In this document: positions 1 through 5,168 of the stretch, piece by piece
How the letters are laid out: each line of letters begins with the position of its first letter
Numbering within the stretch: the stretch's first letter is position 1
Origin: a virus
Virus record (IMG/VR): IMGVR_UViG_3300035698_009019
Coordinates: 1-28,563 of that record
Strand: one strand, 5' to 3'
Length of the DNA: 28,563 nucleotides
Translations under genes and position numbers: made by a program
The notes under the pieces: generated by a model
What the model saw: only the letters and a program-made list of their open reading frames with translations
Told to the model about the DNA's origin: nothing
Database searches by the model: none

Positions 1-2
1 AG

Positions 3-491
3 CAGTTGAGTGAGGGCGATAAACGGCAAGATGTGCTTATTCAACTGGAAGGCATCTTTGCAAAAGTCAAAGGGCTCCCGAAACGCCTTGCCGCGGACTT
101 GTTGAATGTTTACGGCCTGACGGCATTTGAGGTCGTCAAAAATAATCCTTATGTGCTGATCGAAATGAGCCGGATAGGGTTTGTTTCAGCGAACAAGGTT
201 GCGCTGGCTTGCGGGGTTAAGCTGGATGATCCTGAGCGTATCAAGGCCGGGATTATATATGTTATCAAACAAACGATGCAGGAAGCCGGGGACGTATGGC
301 TAAACCCAAAGGCAATTACTGTAAATCTGATGGATTTAATTCCTGGGGTTAAACCTGCTAAAATAAGCTTGATGGCAGGTGAGCTTATTAATGATCAGAC
401 TTTGACTGAACACAACGGATTTTTCACATTCGCGCAGTTTGCAGACGACGAAAGTTTGATAGCGGACTGTGTAACGAGGTTTTTGGGTTGA
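3..491 (+). CDS. RecD2-like helicase, N-terminal helix-hairpin-helix part (split gene, 5' end outside window)
   Basis: The frame is open from the window edge, so the true start is probably upstream; a TTG at 6 is the only start-like codon nearby. The protein matches the RecD2/TraA-type N-terminal region: a helix-hairpin-helix stretch (GLPKRLAADLLNVYG), the NPYVLIEMSRIGF segment and DDPERIKAGIIYVI, the order seen just before the helicase core in full-length RecD2. It stops at TGA 489-491, where a complete RecD2 would run into the Walker A region. That region follows at 850 as a separate frame. I infer one ancestral gene split by the 491-850 insert. This half has no ATPase motif and could at most be a DNA-binding partner of the second half. 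Family assignment is good; function as a separate polypeptide is unknown. Confidence 0.75.
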   Translation, partial: QLSEGDKRQDVLIQLEGIFAKVKGLPKRLAADLLNVYGLTAFEVVKNNPYVLIEMSRIGFVSANKVALACGVKLDDPERIKAGIIYVIKQTMQEAGDVWLNPKAITVNLMDLIPGVKPAKISLMAGELINDQTLTEHNGFFTFAQFADDESLIADCVTRFLG

Positions 492-514
492 CATTTACTT
501 TAAATTACTATAAT
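488..514 (+). promoter_or_regulatory. sigma-70-type promoter at the left edge of the insert
   Basis: A perfect TTGACA (488-493) and a perfect TATAAT (509-514) are separated by 15 bp, slightly shorter than the usual 16-18. The -35 box contains the TGA stop of the upstream RecD2 half. Transcription would begin near 520-522, about 20 nt before the first hairpin of the folded RNA at 541. The surroundings are very AT-rich compared with the flanking helicase sequence. Both hexamers are seen directly; activity is inferred, and the short spacer lowers confidence. Confidence 0.6.
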
Positions 515-540
515 AAAATAATGAAAAGGAAAAGCTTTTA

Positions 541-652
541 TGAGAAGTCACGGTCTCAACAATCAATTTAAGATTCAAATAGGGTATATCAAAAGACTGC
601 ATTCCACGTGCAGTTTAGGAGCCGTGACCTCCGTTTTGGTATGCCCTATTTG
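541..652 (+). ncRNA. structured RNA with kissing loops upstream of an HNH remnant
   Basis: Four helices can be read by eye. Hairpin A: TGAGA 541-545 with TCTCA 554-558. Long helix B: 576-590 with 638-652, 15 pairs, two of them G-U. Inside B, hairpin C: CTGCA 597-601 with TGCAG 609-613, extendable by AGA 594-596 with TTT 614-616, one pair being G-U. Also inside B, hairpin D: GGAG 618-621 with CTCC 629-632. The loop of A contains GTCACGG (547-553) and the whole loop of D is CCGTGAC (622-628). They are perfectly complementary over 7 bases, so a kissing-loop pseudoknot is predicted. The fold ends 6 nt before the Shine-Dalgarno sequence of the HNH remnant. It could be a translational switch, a homing-element RNA or a processed RNA. 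I do not recognise it as a named family. Confidence 0.65.
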
Positions 653-670
653 TGTTTTAAGGGGGTTGTT

Positions 671-853
671 GTGGAATTAATTGAATTAACCAAGGTGTGT
701 AGTAAGTGTGGGGAAAGAAAAGGTTGGTTAGGTTTTCATAAAAAGAAAAGTGGTTGTTGGGGCTTAAAAAACTTACAATTATTACCTCTTATGAAAAATA
801 AAATTAAAGGTGGTAAACTTAACAAGCCATTTCAACCATCATTACCATTATGA
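671..853 (+). pseudogene. collapsed HNH homing endonuclease remnant (60 aa)
   Basis: GTG 671 is chosen as start because AAGGGGG lies at 659-665; a start at GTG 608 would fall inside hairpin C of the upstream RNA. The protein begins like phage HNH endonucleases, with a zinc-knuckle half (CSKCGERKGWLGFHKKKSG). It then passes directly into the typical C-terminal tail of the same kind of enzyme (CWGLKNLQLLPLMKNKIKGG). The whole catalytic His-Asn-His core that should lie between is missing, so it cannot be an active nuclease. Its TGA (851-853) overlaps the ATG (850) of the helicase half, so its translation may feed ribosomes into that gene. I infer an internally deleted homing endonuclease. The alternative is a retained small leader peptide. 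Confidence 0.6.
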
Positions 854-2118
854 TAAAACTTACCCAACAACAGTCAAGCGCTTTGAAAATGGTACGAAAA
901 AATAAACTGTCTATCCTAACAGGCGGGCCAGGCACGGGTAAGACTACAATAACAAAGTCTATTATTGATTGGATGAAATCAGAAGGGCATGCAATATCGT
1001 TATGTTCTCCCAGCGGTAAAGCTGCAAGCATTTTAAGTGAAATGACAAATCACCCGGCAAGTACAATCCACCGGCTGTTGCGTCCCATTCCAATTAAGGT
1101 TAATGGAAAATTACAATTCCAATTTTCTTATAATTCTGACAATCATTTAGACTGTACATTCTTAGCGATTGATGAAGTCTCTATGGTTGGCAACGACCTT
1201 ATGGCTTCATTGTTATCAGCGGTGAACTCTTCTAAAACCAAGGTTTTACTGATAGGGGATAGCAACCAGTTGCCTTCAATAACTCCAGGCAATATTTTAT
1301 ATGACCTTATATCCTGCAAAGCAATACCATGCACGGAACTTACAGAGGTGTTTCGTAATAGCGGTGCGATAGTAGATCTGTGTACTTCCATCAGGACGGA
1401 TACAGCTTATGTCTTACCAAATGCGCTTGACATTGAGGCCGGTCAAAATTATATTCATGTTGAATGCTCCAACCCACAGACCATCCATGATACAATTGTC
1501 AAGCTGGCCACGGTCAACATGCCTAAACGAAATTATGACACTACAAAAGATGTCCAGATCCTTTCACCGGTCAACAGTAAAACGGTGTTATCATGCGATG
1601 CGTTAAATGGATCGATCCAGGGTATTGTGAATCCACAGGCTCCGCAGGAATGTATCAACAACAGCGTTTTTAGGCTGGGCAGCAAGGTAATCAACTGTAA
1701 AAATGTATATGATTCTGTGTCTTTTGAGTCCAACGATAAAGAAATCGTGCTTAACGGTGATTGCGGTACGATCATTGACTTGATGGGTGACAGTAAAAAT
1801 ATGGTAATAGCATTTGATAACCCTCCACGGAAAATTATAATAAATAAATATAAGCATAATTTAAAGCTTGCCTACTGCCTTACTTCCCACAGAGCGCAAG
1901 GTTCAGGCTATCCCGTGGTGATATTTCCGGTTCATAATTGTTTTTCTTATCAAACCAACAGGGCATTATTATACACGAGTGTATCACGAGCCCAAGAGAT
2001 ATTAATTACAGTTGGGCAGCGAACAGCTATTGAAAAAGCCAGAAGAGACACAAAGGTTTATTTTCGTAAGACTTTTCTTTCCGATAAAATACAAGATAGG
2101 CTTTTAGATAATCTATAA
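850..2118 (+). CDS. RecD2-like SF1B DNA helicase, C-terminal ATPase part
   Basis: This is a 422-residue 5'-3' helicase core. Motif I is GGPGTGKTT (residues 25-33) and motif II is DEVSM (108-112). Motif III is GDSNQLPSITPGNIL, then ELTEVFRNSGAI, and near the C-terminus LTSHRAQGSGYPVVI (motif V) and LLYTSVSRAQEILITVG (motif VI). All motifs look intact, so ATPase and unwinding activity is plausible. The protein starts exactly where the core follows the helix-hairpin-helix region in full-length RecD2; that region is the separate frame at 3-491. ATG 850 overlaps the stop of the HNH remnant (ATGA), and I see no Shine-Dalgarno of its own, so it probably depends on translational coupling. It ends at a natural RecD2 C-terminus (RKTFLSDKIQDRL). 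Confidence 0.85.
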   Translation: MIKLTQQQSSALKMVRKNKLSILTGGPGTGKTTITKSIIDWMKSEGHAISLCSPSGKAASILSEMTNHPASTIHRLLRPIPIKVNGKLQFQFSYNSDNHLDCTFLAIDEVSMVGNDLMASLLSAVNSSKTKVLLIGDSNQLPSITPGNILYDLISCKAIPCTELTEVFRNSGAIVDLCTSIRTDTAYVLPNALDIEAGQNYIHVECSNPQTIHDTIVKLATVNMPKRNYDTTKDVQILSPVNSKTVLSCDALNGSIQGIVNPQAPQECINNSVFRLGSKVINCKNVYDSVSFESNDKEIVLNGDCGTIIDLMGDSKNMVIAFDNPPRKIIINKYKHNLKLAYCLTSHRAQGSGYPVVIFPVHNCFSYQTNRALLYTSVSRAQEILITVGQRTAIEKARRDTKVYFRKTFLSDKIQDRLLDNL

Positions 2119-2289
2119 CCTGACAATATCGACTTTCAAAAATGTTGGGCTTTAAAAAATCTTCAATTACTTTGTCTTGACGGTTGGCGGGAATCAAAAG
2201 GAATTAAAACCGAAAGGGATTACGCAATGAGCAAATCTATGCCGATTGTATTGGATAAACACAGCCCGATAGGATGGGATAGAAAATGA
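2119..2289 (+). pseudogene. C-terminal fragment of a second HNH endonuclease
   Basis: Immediately after the helicase stop, and in the same frame, the sequence reads NIDFQKCWALKNLQLL and is open to TGA 2287-2289. This is the conserved tail of HNH endonucleases and closely parallels CWGLKNLQLL in the remnant at 671-853, also at DNA level (TGTTGGGCTTTAAAAAATCT against TGTTGGGGCTTAAAAAACTT). There is no N-terminal half, no catalytic core and no start codon, so it is a relic. After about residue 25 the sequence no longer looks like HNH. It suggests a second HNH insertion, or a rearrangement of the same element, between the helicase and methyltransferase genes. Confidence 0.55.
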
Positions 2290-2438
2290 AAATGTTTTAT
2301 TGGGAACAAGACGGAAATATTATACATCAAGGGCATGTTTTAGATGTGCTAAAGGAGATGGCCCCAGAGAGTGTCCAGGTTTGCACAACCTCGCCACCCT
2401 ACTGGGGCCTTTGACTTAGGGATTACGGTCTACCGCCG

Positions 2439-2762
2439 ATGATATGGGATGCTGTTGAGGGGTGTGAGCATGTTTGGGGAGATGAATGCTCGAGGCCTCG
2501 AGGGGGAAATCCGAACCAAGGGCTTGCGTTTACAGGGACAGGAGCGCCAGAAACAAGAACTCGAGGCCTCGAGGATAGAATTATAAAGGACGGTGCATCT
2601 TCACAAGGTCAATTCTGCCAAATCTGCGGAGCATGGCGCGGCTGTTTAGGATTAGAGCCTACACCTGACTGCGGACGGCCCTTTATGGAGCTCCGAGACG
2701 ACCTGACGGATAAAGAGCGTGAATATGTAATGAGTGAGCTGAAAAAAGCGGGGTTAATCTGA
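2439..2762 (+). CDS. DNA methyltransferase fragment, middle part
   Basis: This is the portion of the methyltransferase frame after the in-frame stop, from the first ATG. It holds the insertion region with FCQICGAWRGCLGLEPTPDC, which in intact relatives leads into the 'FRE(L/V)RRVLR' block. Here it instead runs into a 30-residue charged tail (GRPFMELRDDLTDKEREYVM onward) that I cannot place, and stops at TGA 2760-2762. Two identical 14-bp palindromes lie inside this stretch. It has no clear Shine-Dalgarno and is unlikely to act alone. Listed separately because a gene caller would report it. Confidence 0.45.
   Translation: MIWDAVEGCEHVWGDECSRPRGGNPNQGLAFTGTGAPETRTRGLEDRIIKDGASSQGQFCQICGAWRGCLGLEPTPDCGRPFMELRDDLTDKEREYVMSELKKAGLI
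2489..2573. repeat. two copies of a 14-bp perfect palindrome
   Basis: CTCGAGGCCTCGAG occurs at 2489-2502 and again at 2560-2573, 71 bp apart start to start, both followed by G. Each copy is its own reverse complement and contains two CTCGAG hexamers around AGGCCT. Both lie within the broken methyltransferase frame, where they encode CSRPRG and TRGLED. I did not notice other copies in the window. Confidence 0.8.
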
Positions 2763-2790
2763 TTTTAATTACCTCTAACCCAAGGCTACC

Positions 2791-4074
2791 ATGAAACATA
2801 TTGATATGCAAGAAAAAGCTGTGTTGCCAAACTATAGAGTTCCACACCATTTAAGAAAGTTCTTTCGCCCTAAATTGTGCAGTTGTTATATCTGCAACAT
2901 GACAACCATATTCCGAGAACTGAGAAGGGTGCTTAGAAACGATGGCACGCTTTGGTTGAATATTGGCGATAGTTATTGCGGAGCGGGCGGAGATTATAAA
3001 AACGGGTCTCAGGGAGAAAATAGTTGTGTTGGGAAAACGGCGCCGGAAACCATGCCGGGATCCGGAAGGCGGGAAAGAATTAAAAAAATGGGTCAGGTTG
3101 GACTAAAACCAAAAGACCTTGTAGGGATCCCGTGGATGCTCGCCTTCGCCCTTCGTGCTGACGGCTGGTATCTACGCTCAGCCATGCCCTGGGTAAAAAG
3201 ATCAGCCATGCCAGAAAGCGTGACCGACCGCCCTGCGAGTGCTTTGGAGTATATGTTTTTGCTTACGAAATCAGCTCGTTATTTTTTCGACATGGACGCA
3301 ATTAGGAAACCACAAAGCGAAAAAACTAATCCCCGATATTCAAAAAGAGTTGAAGCCGGTCTCGAGGAACCTCCTGCAGCAAGAAAAGACAGCAAAGAAA
3401 TTACAGGACCAGGCTTTGAAAAGTTCCGAGAACATACCCCAAAAACCGACCTTGGAGACAGAGGCCGCAACTTTCGCAACACAGACCTATTTTTTGAGAG
3501 CCTAAAAGAGCCTTATGGCATGATATTTTGTGGTGATGAGATGGTGGGGATTGATTGCAATCCGCAGGCTATGAAGGAGGCCCATTTTGCCACCTTTCCT
3601 GAGAAGCTAATAACGCCCTGCATCCTTGCGGGAACGTCAGAGAAGGGTTGCTGTGTTGAGTGTGGGGCGGCTTGGGCGAGGGTTGTGGATTATAAAGCTA
3701 ATTACGAGAAACGAGAACCGGCACACGCTCCAAATAACTGCCCAACAAAAGTTGATTCAACCGGATGGAAACCACCAACGATAAATCAAAAGGGCTGGAA
3801 ACCTTCTTGCGAGTGCATACGAAAGCAGCATCCAGGGCTTGAGATGTCGGGGTCTAATTGGCTGGAGTTAATTGACATGGTAGCCGAAAACCACAAACCA
3901 ATTCCATGCACCATACTCGACATTTTCGGGGGATCGATGACCGCGGCCATAGTATCTCACAAACACGGCCGGAAATTTGTAATGATAGAATTATCCAAGA
4001 CTTATATTGATGAAATCGGAATACCACGCATTGAGAAGGCAACAAAGCAGAAGGGATGGAATAGGTTTAAATGA
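2791..4074 (+). CDS. DNA methyltransferase, C-terminal part (target recognition and SAM-binding)
   Basis: This is a 427-residue frame. The first ~35 residues (to about FFRPKLCSC) are foreign to the family; from YICNMTTIFRELRRVLRNDG it follows the beta-class methyltransferase pattern. WLNIGDSY and KPKDLVGIPWMLAFALRADG are followed by SAMPESVTDRPASALEYMFL and FFDMDAIRKP. A Cys-containing element (CCVECGAAWARV ... CECIRKQ) and the SAM motif DIFGGSMT at residues 377-384 come last. Motif IV (TSPPY) is not in this piece but in the interrupted upstream frame, so it should not methylate DNA unless complemented. The stop TGA 4072-4074 overlaps the ATG of the nuclease gene at 4071. Confidence 0.65.
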   Translation: MKHIDMQEKAVLPNYRVPHHLRKFFRPKLCSCYICNMTTIFRELRRVLRNDGTLWLNIGDSYCGAGGDYKNGSQGENSCVGKTAPETMPGSGRRERIKKMGQVGLKPKDLVGIPWMLAFALRADGWYLRSAMPWVKRSAMPESVTDRPASALEYMFLLTKSARYFFDMDAIRKPQSEKTNPRYSKRVEAGLEEPPAARKDSKEITGPGFEKFREHTPKTDLGDRGRNFRNTDLFFESLKEPYGMIFCGDEMVGIDCNPQAMKEAHFATFPEKLITPCILAGTSEKGCCVECGAAWARVVDYKANYEKREPAHAPNNCPTKVDSTGWKPPTINQKGWKPSCECIRKQHPGLEMSGSNWLELIDMVAENHKPIPCTILDIFGGSMTAAIVSHKHGRKFVMIELSKTYIDEIGIPRIEKATKQKGWNRFK

Positions 4075-4529
4075 TAATTATAATCGACAAACAAGAGAAA
4101 AAGTTAGGCGTAAGGGGTTATGATTTTAAAACCATCAAACCAGATCCGCCCTTGACCGAACGAGCGCATTTAAAAACGGGTGATTACAGCATTAAGGGAC
4201 TAGAAGATAAAATAACCATAGAAAGAAAAACCTTGACCGACTTGTTTGGCTCGGTTGGCAACGGAAGGAAGCGACTGGAGGCTGAATTTCAACGGATGAA
4301 ATCTTTTGATTATGCGGCCATAGTAATAGAGTCTCCTCTTGCCAGTATATTCACAAATCCCCCGGGCAGGTCAGACATGAAACCAAAATCAGTTTTCAGA
4401 ACGCTCATCGCATGGTCACAGCGGTATAATGTACACGTTTGGCCGATGTGGAATCGTGAAGCTGCGGAGCGCGTAACATATTTAATCCTTAAACGATTTT
4501 ATAATGATTATAAGAAGGGTGGAAAATGA
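4071..4529 (+). CDS. ERCC4-type nuclease
   Basis: The 152-residue protein has the XPF/ERCC4 nuclease pattern: IIDKQEKK near the N-terminus, LKTGDYSI (acidic metal ligand), IERKTLTDLFGSV (the ERK signature) and a following NGRKRLEAE helix. ERCC4 domains cut branched or structured DNA. In phages, stand-alone versions sit among recombination and replication genes, as here beside a RecD2-like helicase. There is no helix-hairpin-helix dimerisation domain, so it is only the nuclease core. ATG 4071 overlaps the preceding stop, and its own TGA overlaps the next ATG at 4526, so translation is probably coupled. All recognisable catalytic residues are present, unlike in its methyltransferase neighbour. 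Confidence 0.85.
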   Translation: MIIIIDKQEKKLGVRGYDFKTIKPDPPLTERAHLKTGDYSIKGLEDKITIERKTLTDLFGSVGNGRKRLEAEFQRMKSFDYAAIVIESPLASIFTNPPGRSDMKPKSVFRTLIAWSQRYNVHVWPMWNREAAERVTYLILKRFYNDYKKGGK

Positions 4530-4666
4530 GCTATGTATTTTTAACGTTTATTAGTTTAGTGTTATTTGCTGTTATGATTATCTGTTTTCTTTTGAGCCAA
4601 AAGATGATCCGATTGATAACGATGTTATATTGTGTAAATTTGAGACACAGGACACGTTCCAAATAA
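4526..4666 (+). CDS. small membrane protein, probably frameshifted
   Basis: The 46-residue frame begins with the ATG that overlaps the nuclease stop. It encodes one hydrophobic span (VFLTFISLVLFAVMIICFLL) followed by a basic tail. In the -1 frame, starting around the run of T at 4585-4593, a long charged stretch is open (EPKDDPIDNDVILC ... EIDPYLQTR) to TAA 4741-4743, just before the Shine-Dalgarno of the next gene. That stretch looks like normal protein and the in-frame tail does not. I therefore suspect the intact gene spans 4526-4743 and that a one-base change, or a programmed -1 slip, lies near 4590. The function is unknown; a single membrane anchor with a cytoplasmic domain is all that shows. 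Confidence 0.5.
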   Translation: MSYVFLTFISLVLFAVMIICFLLSQKMIRLITMLYCVNLRHRTRSK

Positions 4667-4763
4667 AAGATTGTAGGCCGCAAACAGAGCATTATAAAAA
4701 ATCGAAAGACAAAGAAATTGACCCTTATTTACAAACAAGGTAAATAAAAGGAGGTTAATATAA

Positions 4764-5147
4764 ATGATAAAAATACCGTGTGAATATCGTTTATCAAAAA
4801 GATGTCCAGGTCACAGAATGGTAAAAAAGCGATATTTTAAAGCTTTAAAACATCGTGCCTGTAAACCGTGTATCTCTATATTTTTATCTCAAAAGAGAAA
4901 TACAGAATGTGCGATCAAGGAAAGCAGAGAACACCGCCCATCGGCAAAAGAAACCCGAAAGCCAGAGTGTGACCATTATTATAAATGTTTGACTGCTGCG
5001 GGGCTTGCAAACAGGCCCACTGTTGGTTGTGATGATTGCGAACGCGAATCGTACACACTAAAACCGCAACTCGACGTATTCCCGAACATGAACGCTGATG
5101 ATTATTACACACTGTCATCTGATTTGCGAAAAACCATTCATATCTAA
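4764..5147 (+). CDS. Cys-rich hypothetical protein
   Basis: ATG 4764 follows a strong AAAGGAGG (4747-4754). The 127-residue protein has two Cys clusters. One is N-terminal (CEYRLSKRCPGH ... CKPC), the other central (ECDHYYKC ... VGCDDCERE). This is consistent with one or two zinc-binding sites; the region between is basic. I recognise no named family. It lies between the nuclease and the primase-helicase, so a nucleic-acid-related role is possible but is only inference. Confidence 0.7.
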   Translation: MIKIPCEYRLSKRCPGHRMVKKRYFKALKHRACKPCISIFLSQKRNTECAIKESREHRPSAKETRKPECDHYYKCLTAAGLANRPTVGCDDCERESYTLKPQLDVFPNMNADDYYTLSSDLRKTIHI

Positions 5148-5168
5148 AAACCCCACGGAGAAAAACCT

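Larger units (their letters stand above)
2286..4074 (+). pseudogene. beta-class DNA methyltransferase (N4-cytosine/N6-adenine), interrupted
   Basis: ATG 2286 opens a protein reading MKMFYWEQDGNIIHQGHVLD and reaches the catalytic motif IV TSPPYWGL, where family members continue RDYG. Here TGA 2412-2414 and one extra Leu codon (TGACTT) sit between L and RDYG. The same frame then continues to 2762 with FCQICGAWRGCLGLEPTPDC. The next expected block, NMTTIFRELRRVLRNDGTLW, appears in another frame after about 210 extra bases. The rest follows: WLNIGDSY, SAMPESVTDRPASALEYMFL, a Cys4-like element and a C-terminal SAM-binding motif DIFGGSMTAA, where the usual DPFGGSGTT has Gly replaced by Met. Motif IV before motif I is the beta-class order. 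Stop, frame break and motif change together indicate an inactive gene; an assembly error is the alternative. Confidence 0.7.

Noticed and set aside
541-652. HDV-like self-cleaving ribozyme
   Set aside because: The strand order (A, B, C, C', A', B') is that of HDV P1-P2-P3-P1'-P2'. However, hairpin C does not abut A', there is no catalytic C with following purines before B', and both A strands are loops of their own hairpins. A kissing loop explains the pairing better.
487-850. Group I or group II intron in the RecD2 gene
   Set aside because: I find no P3/P7 core order, no conserved P7 sequence, no domain V and no typical intron ends. The pairing order is different. The two halves also have their own start and stop codons.
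2412-2414. UGA recoded as an amino acid
   Set aside because: Many genes in the window end in TGA with overlapping starts, so UGA is an ordinary stop here; the extra CTT codon shows an insertion rather than recoding.
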